The translations under genes and the position numbers were made by a program. The notes under the pieces are model-generated. The model made no database searches. It was not told the DNA's origin and saw only the letters and a program-made list of their open reading frames with translations. 64,000 bases of DNA, from contig NZ_CP054589.1 of assembly GCF_002025255.2 (NCBI RefSeq), positions 1-64,000 on the forward strand, given 5' to 3'. Below, in pieces: positions 19,610 through 28,617 of this stretch. The DNA is from Halolamina sp. CBA1230. GTDB taxonomy: Archaea; Halobacteriota; Halobacteria; Halobacteriales; Haloferacaceae. Each line of letters begins with the position of its first letter. Positions within the stretch are counted from its first letter, which is position 1.

Positions 19610-19679
19610 TATAAAACACGTAGGATGCGAAATAGAGTAACCCAGGTACTTATATTGGGTACAACACATTATCCCAGTT

Positions 19680-20531
19680 ATGCCATCCAAAGTGACCTCC
19701 GCCCTAGAGATTCTACAACAGGAGGGGCCGGTCCCTCTCGCTCAGAAGACCTCGCTCTTTCTGGCTCGACAAACATCTGCCGGGAGACAGATTTTATATA
19801 AAAAATCAAAGGAACAGATCCGGGAGCGAATGGACGCGGAGGAGGGGCTGGAGGATATTTTAGATACTGTGTTAGATGTCAAACCCGGTTACCCACCCTA
19901 TAGGGTTTTCACGATGCAATTGAGAGACGAGATCAAGACCCTAACTAACTTAGTTGAGAAAGAACGACCGAAAAGCGTCTTGGAAATCGGTACTGCAAAA
20001 GGGGGATCATTCTACATCTGGAGCCGCCATCTTGACAGCGTTAATAGACTAATAAGCCTGGATTTGCCAGGTGGAAGATTTGGTGGTGGATATGATGAAC
20101 AAAAGACCGAGATCTTCCGGGAATTCTCACCTTCTAAGAACATGGATTTCGTAAGGACTGACTCACATCAATCTGCCACATATGATGAAGTTTCTGATCT
20201 CGTTGATGATGGTATTGATTTTCTATTTATTGACGGAGATCACACTTATGAAGGAGTCAAACAGGACTTTGAGATGTATAGTGAGTTAGTTTCTGAAGGT
20301 GGCATTATCGCGCTACATGATATTGCTACTCACCCAAATGATGAGGAAGTAGTCAAAAGACGGCGGCAGAATGTGGAAGATATTGAAGAGCGCCATCTCT
20401 CGTGGGGTGAAGGCCACTCCGACTGCAACGTTGACCAGTTTTGGACTGAGTTAGTTGAGGAATATGATACAGAAGAGATTATTTCTCATCCAAAACAAAC
20501 GTGGGCAGGAATCGGTGTAATTCGTCTTTAA
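19680..20531 (+). CDS. Class I SAM-dependent methyltransferase
   Basis: A 283-residue protein. After a 95-residue helical N-terminus, the SAM-binding motif I reads SVLEIGTAKGGSFYIW (about residues 99-114). LISLDLPGG supplies the acidic residue that contacts the ribose, and IDFLFIDGDHTYEGVKQD is the later motif typical of Methyltransf_24 and cephalosporin-hydroxylase-like enzymes. It may methylate a sugar or a small carrier in the glycan locus; the substrate is not deducible. A TATA-like CTTATATT lies about 30 bases upstream of the ATG, and no ribosome-binding site is seen, so a leaderless transcript is likely. It is AT-richer than its neighbours. Confidence 0.8.
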   Translation: MPSKVTSALEILQQEGPVPLAQKTSLFLARQTSAGRQILYKKSKEQIRERMDAEEGLEDILDTVLDVKPGYPPYRVFTMQLRDEIKTLTNLVEKERPKSVLEIGTAKGGSFYIWSRHLDSVNRLISLDLPGGRFGGGYDEQKTEIFREFSPSKNMDFVRTDSHQSATYDEVSDLVDDGIDFLFIDGDHTYEGVKQDFEMYSELVSEGGIIALHDIATHPNDEEVVKRRRQNVEDIEERHLSWGEGHSDCNVDQFWTELVEEYDTEEIISHPKQTWAGIGVIRL

Positions 20532-20639
20532 AATCCACAATCTTCTAACAGCACCCTCAAAGCCAACGCTTCTTCAGTTTTCTTAGCGATACCCTTGATA
20601 TTGACCAATCCAACCGCTACGAAGTTACGAATTCGACTG

Positions 20640-21047
20640 GGTTACTGAGGACTGTTATAGGAAACGCCGATTTACACGTCTAACTGTCTGAGACTCGTGT
20701 TGAAGCGGATGTTGGTGTAGATAGCGAGAAACCACTTTCTGAGTGTCACCGCCGAGTGTTCGAAGACAGTGCCAGTCTGGTCGTTGAACGTGCGGTCGCA
20801 ATTCTTACAGCGATACTGCTGAAACACTCGATAGCTGCCGTGCCGAATCGGTGATTCGGTACGGCACCGTAGGCAACAGACGCTGTCACGCCAGCGAACC
20901 TGTGCCAGCAGGTTCGCGACCCGACGCTCCGAGCCGAACGTCTTGACTGGGAACATCGTTCGTCGGGTGACGCGTTCGCGTCACCCTTGCCCGCTGTGAC
21001 TTCCAGCGACTGCTGAGACTTGACCAACAATCCTCTACACAAGAGCG
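20640..21047 (-). pseudogene. IS1595-family element, copy 3: diverged N-terminal fragment
   Basis: The terminus reads CGCTCTTGTGTAGAGGATT inward from 21047. The transposase frame (20956-20672) encodes 94 residues with the zinc ribbon (CLRCRTESPI...YRCKNCDRTF) and FNTSLRQLDV, then a TAA. After that stop the same frame continues IGVSY, matching the intact copy's IEVTY, before homology fades near 20640. It is a separate, more diverged lineage than copies 1 and 2, with the catalytic domain missing. It ends 6 bp from the next gene's stop. Confidence 0.8.
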
Positions 21048-21052
21048 AATTT

Positions 21053-22057
21053 TTACTGGTTATCATATTCCCCAGTCCGATACCACCGGATAATCTTACT
21101 TACTGTCTTGAGATAGCCTACCTCTTCTATCGAATCAGATATCATCTTGTGTCTTGTGCGTCCAGCCACTACCCCCCCAATAATAATATGTAAACCCGTC
21201 CTGAGAACCCCTTCTTCCTTTATTGACAACCACAATTTTTGTATCTTTAATTCCGACTGTCCTGGGTTTATAAGTGGTTCCACTCTCTCATATTCCCCTT
21301 CGTTCGTGAGGCCCTTGGCCGCGAGATAAACAGGGATATACACTCTTGATTTTTTAATTTTAGGTGAGTTATTTATTTTTGTAGCAATATCATCAAGATT
21401 TGATGCACGTCCATGGAGAAGACGAATCTCTCCCTCTACAACTTGCGGGTACGGAATCCGGAAATTGTACTCCGGTGGGAGTGTAGCTATCTGAAGGTTA
21501 CTCTCATACAGTGCCGCGCGTAATGCTTCTTGATCCGTTGCAGTTTCATCTACAGAAAGGTGATTTCGATATTTATCAAGCCAGTTCTCTATTACAGCTG
21601 TTACTTCCTCATTTGATTTGTATGCTAATACCCCGCCTTGAAACATCGGGAACGCATCTGGAATACCCTCATCATATGCTTCTTCTAGTGGTGGATCAGC
21701 ACTGGTTGTTCGGACGGTATCGTGAGCGGCAGCAACGTCAAATTCCTCAAGAATCTCAAATATGTGATGGATTCCTTCGGGGTGATTAAGGTAAGTATCA
21801 CAGTCGAGATAGATAGTGCGTTCATACGGAGAACGAAGCATATTCTCGATTTTGTCGGCAAATCCATAATTCGGGTTAGAAATTTCATATATCGAGTCAA
21901 ATCCTGGTAATGAAACATCTCTGTCAGTGAATAATGTTAGCGGAATGTTTTGACAAACTTCATTAATGCTTTGGGCGGAGATTTGAGCCTCCTTGACGAA
22001 CCGTTCTCCTGTTGCAACATAAATTATGCCGCAGTTCTCGTACTCTGACTCAGTCAT
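21053..22057 (-). CDS. Family-8-like nucleotide-diphospho-sugar transferase
   Basis: A 334-residue GT-A fold protein. CGIIYVATGERFVKEA begins the nucleotide-binding region, and RTIYLDCDTYLNH carries the DxD motif that binds metal and nucleotide sugar. PMFQGGVLAYKS and TDQEALRAALYES are as expected for glycogenin/GT8- or GT77-like enzymes. The C-terminal 100 residues are less conserved. Donor and acceptor are unknown. It is AT-rich like the flippase beside it and points away from the IS1595 fragment. Confidence 0.75.
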   Translation of the reverse strand: MTESEYENCGIIYVATGERFVKEAQISAQSINEVCQNIPLTLFTDRDVSLPGFDSIYEISNPNYGFADKIENMLRSPYERTIYLDCDTYLNHPEGIHHIFEILEEFDVAAAHDTVRTTSADPPLEEAYDEGIPDAFPMFQGGVLAYKSNEEVTAVIENWLDKYRNHLSVDETATDQEALRAALYESNLQIATLPPEYNFRIPYPQVVEGEIRLLHGRASNLDDIATKINNSPKIKKSRVYIPVYLAAKGLTNEGEYERVEPLINPGQSELKIQKLWLSIKEEGVLRTGLHIIIGGVVAGRTRHKMISDSIEEVGYLKTVSKIIRWYRTGEYDNQ

Positions 22058-22090
22058 AGGACAAACCTTGGCCTCTTATTGTATATATGA

Positions 22091-23512
22091 CTATTTATAT
22101 CCTATGAGGTTTGTGGCTTGTGTGCGTAACTTCGACCGGAGTGTTGATGAACTGAGGATCAATGTTAGGTAAATAGTTGCGCCAAATATAATCATTCCAA
22201 ATAGCTGAATTAGACCACTAATAGGGATCATAGTCTTAAGCCACAGTAGAGTGAATGCCATTCCAATCGCAGCGATGGTACACCATCCAACCTCAAGGTA
22301 GGGGATTTTGATTGAGATCAGTGTCGAGAGGTAATAACCGTGTAGGATAGTGTTTAACACAAACGAAATACCGGTTGCGAGAGCAGCACCAACAAGTCCA
22401 AATATCGGAATGAAAGCAAGATTCAAACATAGATTCACGAGTACGGATGCCACTGTAGCCTTTGCCGCCATCTCAGGGCGATCCAATCCCATTATGACTC
22501 GTGATAGGATTACATGGATTGACTGGAGGAGTTTTTCCGCCATTAGTATAATGAAAGCTAACCAAGCAATAGTAAACTCAGCTCCGAACACGATCCCGAG
22601 AATCTCTTTAGAAAACACTACTACCCCGAAAAAAGACGGGATGACGAAGAGCATTGAGGGAGTTATCGCGTTATAAATTGCGGATTCAATATTGGAATCA
22701 TCTCCTTCAACAGACCACTGGCTCACTTGAGGTAGTAGGGTGGTAGCAATTGATTTGCCCAGTAGCATCGTTACGGCAGTCACTCGCCACGCGACTTCGT
22801 ATGCGCCCACGTGCGCCTGCGTAAGAAACAGACCAATAATTGCGACATCAATCCAGCTATAAAAATATCCGCCGATCGAGGTGATGACATTATATTTACT
22901 ATATTCAAACAGGGAACTCATATGTTTCTTTGTTGGACGACTAAGTGAAGTTGACGTCCTACACCAACCAATGACCAAGGTAAGGATAGAACCTGTAATT
23001 AATCCATACACTAAACCGACGGCGCCGTAACCTAATGAGAGGAAAACGCCACCAATTCCGACCCAAGTGGCTTGCTTTATTAATTGAAAGATTGCTGTTT
23101 GACCGACCCGCAGTTCTCCCCTAAGCACAAATAGCGATAAACGTGCTAACTCTTGGATTACTAACGCGATCACTAACAGCAGAGCCAAATTCGCTCCAAG
23201 ATACCCATTGATGTATGGTCTAAATATAATTATTAGTACTATGATGGTAGTGATTGGGACTAGTTTCAGAATGATAGTGCTTGATAGATATTTGCCTGGA
23301 TCGTTCCCCTCACTAATCCGTTTTTGAGCGGCACCTCGCAACCCAAAATCAGACGGAATAGTCAGCATTCCGAGGAGAGCCTGAAAAAGAAAGAAGACGC
23401 CCATTGTAGCAGCACCCAATTCTCGTGAAAAATAGGCAATTCCAGCAAACCCAAGGATGGAACTTGCTGTCTTTGAAACGAAGAGTTTGACACTAGATCG
23501 TGCTATGTCCAT
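22091..23512 (-). CDS. Wzx-type oligosaccharide flippase
   Basis: A 473-residue protein with about twelve to fourteen hydrophobic helices. The N-terminal SSVKLFVSKTASSILGFAGI and the FFLFQALLGM segment are typical of RfbX/Wzx and PST-family exporters of the MOP superfamily. Such proteins flip lipid-linked oligosaccharides across the cytoplasmic membrane, so the locus can both build and export a glycan. No ligase or polymerase partner was identified with certainty; the GT-C-like protein at 11984 is one candidate. Base composition is low in GC. Confidence 0.85.
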   Translation of the reverse strand: MDIARSSVKLFVSKTASSILGFAGIAYFSRELGAATMGVFFLFQALLGMLTIPSDFGLRGAAQKRISEGNDPGKYLSSTIILKLVPITTIIVLIIIFRPYINGYLGANLALLLVIALVIQELARLSLFVLRGELRVGQTAIFQLIKQATWVGIGGVFLSLGYGAVGLVYGLITGSILTLVIGWCRTSTSLSRPTKKHMSSLFEYSKYNVITSIGGYFYSWIDVAIIGLFLTQAHVGAYEVAWRVTAVTMLLGKSIATTLLPQVSQWSVEGDDSNIESAIYNAITPSMLFVIPSFFGVVVFSKEILGIVFGAEFTIAWLAFIILMAEKLLQSIHVILSRVIMGLDRPEMAAKATVASVLVNLCLNLAFIPIFGLVGAALATGISFVLNTILHGYYLSTLISIKIPYLEVGWCTIAAIGMAFTLLWLKTMIPISGLIQLFGMIIFGATIYLTLILSSSTLRSKLRTQATNLIGYK

Positions 23513-23587
23513 AATGTGTACAGTATTCCTTTATTCATAGATTAAGTTAATAGTAATACAAAACGGGATTTGGTCATAAAACCAATA

Positions 23588-24511
23588 TTAGTTCCTCATC
23601 TCTGAGAGAATCATTTCTCGTAGATCGGGATGTTCACGATACCACTCAATGGTTTCTGTTAGCCCTTGTATGAGTGATATCGTTGGTTCAAACCCAAGGA
23701 GTCCACTGGCCTTCGAAATGTTCGATACGTATGTTTCGACATCACCAGATCGATCTGTAGACACTGTCCAGCCTGGGCACGCTTCAACGGATTCAGTAAT
23801 ATGGGCCGCAACCTCTGGGAGGGTTGTTCCAGTCCCCGAACCGAGATTGATCACTTCACCGTTAACTACTTCGTCTCTTTTGATCGCAGTAAGAATCCCA
23901 TCACAAACATCTGAAATATGAATGAAATCTAGTAGCTTACCCTCTCCGTAGACAGTCAACTCTTCACCAGCCATAGCAAGAGCGATGAAGATTGGGATAA
24001 CTCGTTGGTTCAGATCCATCGGCCCGTAGACGTTCGCCAACCGAAGCGAAGTGACGGGAACATCATCTGTCTGCATATAGGCGTTTGCCAATGCTTCTGA
24101 ACTCAGTTTACTTGCTGCATATCCATTCGGACTATCGGGTGTAACTTCATCCTCAGCAGGTTTGAGATCACTCCCGTAGACATCTCGACTGGATGCGTTA
24201 ATGACGAATGCATCCATTTGTTCTGCCTGTTCTAGGACGTGGCGAGTCATCTCGATATTTTCAAGCGCACGATTTGAATCAGCCACGATCGGTTGAACTT
24301 GTGAGTGGGCTGCGAGATGAATAATTATATCAGATGTGGGAAGCTCGGGTTCCTTCCGCAAATCGACCTGATTTGTCTCAATCCCAGATGGTAGTTCGAA
24401 TTCTGGCGGATCAATATCTACGCCACGAACGTCGTATCCCTCCTCTATTAACCGATGACTAAGATTCGATCCAATGAATCCACTTGATCCGGTGACCAAC
24501 ACACGTGTCAT
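23588..24511 (-). CDS. NAD-dependent nucleotide-sugar epimerase/dehydratase
   Basis: A 307-residue extended SDR enzyme. VLVTGSSGFIGSNL is the NAD loop at residues 4-17, an SSRDVYG segment follows the core, YAASK is the catalytic pair, and VYGEGKLLDFIHISDVCD closes the substrate lobe. It is GalE/RmlB-like, but the precise substrate cannot be assigned. It overlaps the UDP-glucuronate decarboxylase-like gene by four bases and belongs to the same three-gene minus-strand operon with GalU. Confidence 0.85.
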   Translation of the reverse strand: MTRVLVTGSSGFIGSNLSHRLIEEGYDVRGVDIDPPEFELPSGIETNQVDLRKEPELPTSDIIIHLAAHSQVQPIVADSNRALENIEMTRHVLEQAEQMDAFVINASSRDVYGSDLKPAEDEVTPDSPNGYAASKLSSEALANAYMQTDDVPVTSLRLANVYGPMDLNQRVIPIFIALAMAGEELTVYGEGKLLDFIHISDVCDGILTAIKRDEVVNGEVINLGSGTGTTLPEVAAHITESVEACPGWTVSTDRSGDVETYVSNISKASGLLGFEPTISLIQGLTETIEWYREHPDLREMILSEMRN

Positions 24512-25440
24512 ATTTGTTTTTTGAAATATGGGATTGAATCTATAAGCCCTTCTCGTAGCGGGATTTCAGGTTTCCATCCTAATTCTGACGTTGCCTTCGA
24601 AATATCCGGTCGTCTTACTTCCGGATCTTGTGGTGGCAACTCCTCGTACGTAATCCCACTATTACTTCCGACCACATCCAGTACAACCTCGGCGAGTTCA
24701 TTGATTGTCCGCTCGTCGGGATTGCCGATGTTCACAGGTTCCTCTATGTCCGACTCTAACAGCGCCACTAGCCCATCAATCATATCTGAGACATAGCAGA
24801 AGCTTCGAGTCTGCTCACCGTCCCCGTACACAGTCAAATCCTCGCCAGTCAACGCCTGTCGCATAAAGTTCGGAATCACCCGGCCATCGTCAATCCGCAT
24901 CCGAGGGCCGTACGTGTTGAAGATACGCGCCACTCGTACATCCAGCCCGTGCTTATCGCGGTAAGCACGAACGAGCGATTCACCGTAACGCTTGGACTCG
25001 TCGTAACACGACCGCGGCCCATAAGGATCAACGTTTCCACGGTAATCTTCGGGCTGTGGGTTTACTTCGGGATCGCCGTACACTTCGCTAGTTGAAGTAA
25101 ACAAATACGTTGCATCCTTCTCCTTTGCGAGTCCCAGTGTTTTGTGTGTGCCCAGCGCACCGACTTTCAGCGTCTTGATCGGATAGTCACGATAGAACAC
25201 CGGCGAGGCGAGGCTTGCAAGATGTAACACGGCGTCTAAATCACCAGCGACGTGGATAAATTCGGTGACGTCGTGTTCGTAGAAGGAAAAGGCCGAATGC
25301 TCGAATGCATCGTCAAGATTTTCGGTCTGCCCGCTGACCCGGTTGTCCATCCCGATTACTTCGTGCCCCCCTTCTAGCAGCTGATCACAAAGATGAGAGC
25401 CGAGAAATCCGGCAGCTCCGGTAACGAGAATCCGACTCAT
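24508..25440 (-). CDS. UDP-glucuronate decarboxylase (UDP-xylose synthase)-like
   Basis: A 310-residue SDR enzyme closest in motif pattern to UXS. ILVTGAAGFLGSHL is the NAD loop, LASLASPVFYRDYPIKTLK is the stretch characteristic of UDP-glucuronate decarboxylases, TSTSEVYGDP follows, GPRSCYDESKRYGE holds the catalytic Tyr-Lys, and RIFNTYGPRM completes the set. UXS converts UDP-glucuronate to UDP-xylose and CO2. With GalU next door and UDP-glucose dehydrogenase divergently transcribed, the pathway glucose-1-phosphate to UDP-glucose to UDP-glucuronate to UDP-xylose is complete within 3.3 kb. It overlaps its neighbours by four bases on each side. Confidence 0.85.
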   Translation of the reverse strand: MSRILVTGAAGFLGSHLCDQLLEGGHEVIGMDNRVSGQTENLDDAFEHSAFSFYEHDVTEFIHVAGDLDAVLHLASLASPVFYRDYPIKTLKVGALGTHKTLGLAKEKDATYLFTSTSEVYGDPEVNPQPEDYRGNVDPYGPRSCYDESKRYGESLVRAYRDKHGLDVRVARIFNTYGPRMRIDDGRVIPNFMRQALTGEDLTVYGDGEQTRSFCYVSDMIDGLVALLESDIEEPVNIGNPDERTINELAEVVLDVVGSNSGITYEELPPQDPEVRRPDISKATSELGWKPEIPLREGLIDSIPYFKKQI

Positions 25441-26303
25441 ACGAACTGCTCCTTGAGCAATGCCTCAACAGCCTCGTTCATCTCCCCGTCATCGTGCCGG
25501 ATCGCCATCTCGATATTCGCTTGAAGCCAGCTCGGGATGTTCCCGATATCGTAGCGATCCCCGGCCAGTTCGACTCCACGAACGTGGTCGAGTTGCCGAA
25601 TTGCGTCCGTTAACTGGAGTTCCCCACCGACGCCCTTCTCTGTCTCTGCGAGCAATTCAAAAATCTGAGGTGTAAGTACGTATCGTCCTGTGATTGCCAG
25701 GTTCGACGGAGCCTCCTCCTGTGGCGGCTTCTCGACGAAATCAGTTACTGGGAAGCTCCCATCAGCAGACGCCGACCCGTCCACATCGGCGACGCCATAC
25801 GACGGCACCTGTTCACAGGGGACCCGTTCGAGAGAGAGTACGGAGCTTTCGTACTCTTCGGCCTGCTTGATGAGCGTCTCCGTACACCCTCTGTCGTTCT
25901 CGATAATCGTATCCCCCAGCAGTAACGCGAACGGCTCGTCTCCAACGTGCTTTCGCGCGTACAACACGGCATCACCGAGTCCTTCCCGCTCCTTCTGTCG
26001 AACGTAGTGGATGTCGGCAAGGTCGGCGATCTCTTGAACGCGGTCAAGCCTGTCCAGTTTGCCGTCGGCTTCAAGTTCCTCTTCGAGTTCGTACGATTTG
26101 TCGAAGTGCCGTTCAATCGCTTGCTTCCCCCGTCCCGTAATAATGAGAATATCGTCAATCCCAGCCTCGACAGCCTCCTCAACGACGTACTGTATCGTCG
26201 GCTTGTCCAGCACGGGCATCATTTCCTTCGGCTGCGCTTTCGTCACCGGAAGGAATCGAGTGCCGAAGCCCGCAGCCGGGATAACAGCTTTCGTGACCTC
26301 CAT
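25437..26303 (-). CDS. galU: UTP-glucose-1-phosphate uridylyltransferase
   Basis: A 288-residue nucleotidyltransferase. The signature VIPAAGFGTRFLPVTKAQPK lies at residues 7-26, with the Lys/Arg pair that binds UTP. ALLLGDTIIEND provides the metal-binding Asp, FVEKPPQEEAPS the sugar loop, and GRYVLTPQIFELL follows. The product is UDP-glucose. In haloarchaea similar genes (AglF) serve N-glycan synthesis. It starts 115 bp from the divergent UDP-glucose dehydrogenase gene, so the two probably share a regulatory region at 26304-26418. Confidence 0.9.
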   Translation of the reverse strand: MEVTKAVIPAAGFGTRFLPVTKAQPKEMMPVLDKPTIQYVVEEAVEAGIDDILIITGRGKQAIERHFDKSYELEEELEADGKLDRLDRVQEIADLADIHYVRQKEREGLGDAVLYARKHVGDEPFALLLGDTIIENDRGCTETLIKQAEEYESSVLSLERVPCEQVPSYGVADVDGSASADGSFPVTDFVEKPPQEEAPSNLAITGRYVLTPQIFELLAETEKGVGGELQLTDAIRQLDHVRGVELAGDRYDIGNIPSWLQANIEMAIRHDDGEMNEAVEALLKEQFV

Positions 26304-26418
26304 AACCTACCTGCGTAACAAAGTTCCAGATAAATACCTGTTGTCATCAGCTACGGATGAAACCCAACGAGAGTGGACCGGACAATTCTTGTGAAGGGGA
26401 TGGAATTACTCTCCTAAG

Positions 26419-27717
26419 ATGCACCTCTCTGTCGTCGGCAGCGGCTACGTCGGCACCACTATCGCGGCCTGTTTCGCGGAACTCGGCCACAATGTCGTCA
26501 ACATCGACATCGACGAGGACATCGTCGACGCAATCAACGCCGGCGACCCGCCAATCCACGAGGACGGCCTCGCCGAACTCTTAGAAGAACACACCGGCGA
26601 AGACGGCAACCTCCGCGCGACCACCGACTACCAAGCCGTCCTCGATACCGATGTCACCTTCCTCTGTCTCCCCACCCCCCAGAACGACGACGGCAGTATT
26701 GACCTCTCCATCATGGAGGCTGGCGCCGAACAGTTAGGGAAGACACTCGCCGAAAAGGACGCCTGGCACACGGTCGTCGTGAAGAGCACCGTCATCCCAG
26801 GCTCCACAGAGGACGTCATCACGGCCATCCTCGAAGACGAAATGGACCGAGAAGCCGGCGTGGACTTCGGCGTCGGGATGAATCCCGAGTTCCTCCGCGA
26901 AGGCACGGCCGTCCATGACTTCCTTGACCCGGACAAGGTCGTCCTCGGCGCCGACGACGAACGAGCTCTGGAGGATATGCACGGCGTCTTCGACCCGCTC
27001 ATCGAACGCGCCGACGCCCACCTCGTCGAGACGGACACCCGAACTGCGGAGATGATCAAGTACGCCAATAACTCCTTCCTCGCCGCGAAGGTCTCCCTCA
27101 TCAACGATATCGGGAACATCTGCAAGGAGCTCGGTGTGGACGCCTACGAGGTCGCAGACGCAATCGGCCTCGACGACCGTATCGGCGCGAAATTCCTGCG
27201 TTCAGGCCTCGGCTGGGGGGGTAGTTGCTTCCCGAAGGACACCGCAGCCATCCGTGCAGCGGCGAGAAGTGAGGGCTACGAACCCGCGATGCTCGACGCG
27301 GCCACGGAAATCAACGACACCCAACCGAAACGCCTCCTTTCGATGATGGACCGCCACGTCGATGTCGAAAACAAACGCGTCGCCGTGCTCGGCCTTGCGT
27401 TCAAACCTGGCACGGACGACATTCGGAATACCCGCGCCATCCCGGTCATCGAAGGCCTCCAAGAGCGTGACGCCGAGATTGTCGCCTACGACCCTATCGC
27501 AGACGAGAACATGCGTGAGGTCTACCCCGATATTAAGTACGCTGAAAGCGCCGCTGGGGCGCTTGACGGCGCGTCGGCTACCCTCGTCGTGACTGACTGG
27601 GAGGAAATCACCGAGCTTGACGAGGAATTCGATACGATGGCGACGCCTGTAGTGATCGACGGTCGGCGTGCTATTGACCGGCGTGACGGCATCGTCTACG
27701 AAGGGCTAACTTGGTAG
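26419..27717 (+). CDS. aglM: UDP-glucose 6-dehydrogenase
   Basis: A 432-residue member of the UDP-glucose/GDP-mannose dehydrogenase family. HLSVVGSGYVGTTIAACFAE is the NAD-binding N-terminus, NPEFLREGTAVHDF is conserved, and GLGWGGSCFPKDTAAI contains the catalytic Cys. LGLAFKPGTDDIRNTRA begins the C-terminal UDP-binding domain. It oxidises UDP-glucose to UDP-glucuronate in two NAD-dependent steps. The haloarchaeal homologue AglM does this for N-glycosylation; the symbol is used here by similarity. It marks the right edge of the recognisable glycan locus. Confidence 0.88.
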   Translation: MHLSVVGSGYVGTTIAACFAELGHNVVNIDIDEDIVDAINAGDPPIHEDGLAELLEEHTGEDGNLRATTDYQAVLDTDVTFLCLPTPQNDDGSIDLSIMEAGAEQLGKTLAEKDAWHTVVVKSTVIPGSTEDVITAILEDEMDREAGVDFGVGMNPEFLREGTAVHDFLDPDKVVLGADDERALEDMHGVFDPLIERADAHLVETDTRTAEMIKYANNSFLAAKVSLINDIGNICKELGVDAYEVADAIGLDDRIGAKFLRSGLGWGGSCFPKDTAAIRAAARSEGYEPAMLDAATEINDTQPKRLLSMMDRHVDVENKRVAVLGLAFKPGTDDIRNTRAIPVIEGLQERDAEIVAYDPIADENMREVYPDIKYAESAAGALDGASATLVVTDWEEITELDEEFDTMATPVVIDGRRAIDRRDGIVYEGLTW

Positions 27718-27731
27718 TCACTGATATAGGA

Positions 27732-28137
27732 CGGGGACTACCGGGGACTGCGCTCACGAAAAGTTTCTCGTGCAAAATGGACTACCCGATGGGTACCCCG
27801 TACTTCTGATGTCGCGCTAGATGTTCGGCAGCGAGTAGCTGTCGACCGCTGTTCGCCGGTTTCGGTTTTTTGTTTGGTGGTACTAATTGCTGTCGAAGGA
27901 GAATGGTTCGTATCCGGTGGAACGGTACTGAATAGCGAAGCTCGGACAGAAGCTGTCCACCGCGTCATCGAGGAGGAACTTGGAGTATCCGTTACCATTG
28001 ACTATTGTTTCGGTCCCTACGAGTATTTCTATGATCCCCTTGAGATCGAGGGTATTGACTCGAAATACTACATTGTGACCGTGTATCGCTGCCGACTCGA
28101 TCACGAAACGCCTCTACGGAACTCAGAGAAGGTGTAG
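27732..28137 (+). pseudogene. NUDIX gene remnant without a good start
   Basis: An open frame from 27732 contains the residues VSVFCLVVLIAVEGEWFVSG, then a Nudix box (GTVLNSEARTEAVHRVIEEE) and a tail with FGPYEYFYDP. The box has Val where Arg-Glu is usual, giving R-V-I-E-E-E. There is no ATG in the frame; the only start is a TTG at 27874, inside the domain. Related proteins are GDP-mannose mannosyl-hydrolase-like. I read it as a 5'-truncated or decayed gene at the junction of the glycan locus and the transfer element. Confidence 0.55.
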
Positions 28138-28145
28138 TGGATAAT

Positions 28146-28193
28146 ATATTAACCAACAAGAGTTCAATCTCATCCCGATATGTTGGTTAATAT
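28146..28193. repeat. Long-spaced inverted repeat, copy A
   Basis: ATATTAACCAACA at 28146-28158 and its exact reverse complement TGTTGGTTAATAT at 28181-28193, separated by 22 bp. This is the longest perfect version (13-bp arms) of a five-member family in the window. It lies about 140 bp upstream of the first gene of the transfer operon, just after the NUDIX remnant. The spacer is not shared with other copies. Confidence 0.9.
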
Positions 28194-28332
28194 CTCTGTA
28201 CGAAGACCAAGGAATTCCGTTGATTCAATCACATTATTTTGATGATTGATAGCCAGAAGACATATACCACTCATCGCGCTATCGCGCCGATATGCACCGG
28301 GACTCAGCCGGTGTATGCCCATCCCCGCATGT

Positions 28333-28611
28333 ATGATTACGAGGTCAGTCACCATCGAAGAGATCGATGAGTTATACCTGATGTGGAACGACCACATCAA
28401 TGCTTCCGCCCTCTATCGCCGTGCCCTGCGCGAGGAAATGAATGTCCGGGATGTCGACCCCGATGAACTCCGTGAGCTCCTCGAACGGGCCCGCGAGCAG
28501 GGCCACACACTCGACGAAATCGCAGAGAACACCAACCGTTTCGGTGATCTCCAAGCACTCGTCGAAGACCAGCAAAATCAGTCAGTCCCCGAAGATGCCG
28601 CCCAAGAGTAA
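28333..28611 (+). CDS. Small protein with antitoxin-like N-terminus, first gene of transfer operon
   Basis: A 92-residue protein. I prefer the ATG at 28333 over an in-frame start at 28246, whose extra residues (Arg/Pro-rich) look non-coding. MWNDHINASALYRRALREEM resembles the helix of post-segregational antitoxins (CcdA-like: residues ending in N-x-S-x-L-x-x-x-A-L-x-E-E), and an acidic helical tail follows. It could be a small DNA-binding regulator of the operon under inverted repeat A. It lies seven bases before the pilin-like gene. Function not established. Confidence 0.55.
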   Translation: MITRSVTIEEIDELYLMWNDHINASALYRRALREEMNVRDVDPDELRELLERAREQGHTLDEIAENTNRFGDLQALVEDQQNQSVPEDAAQE

Positions 28612-28617
28612 CCCGCT

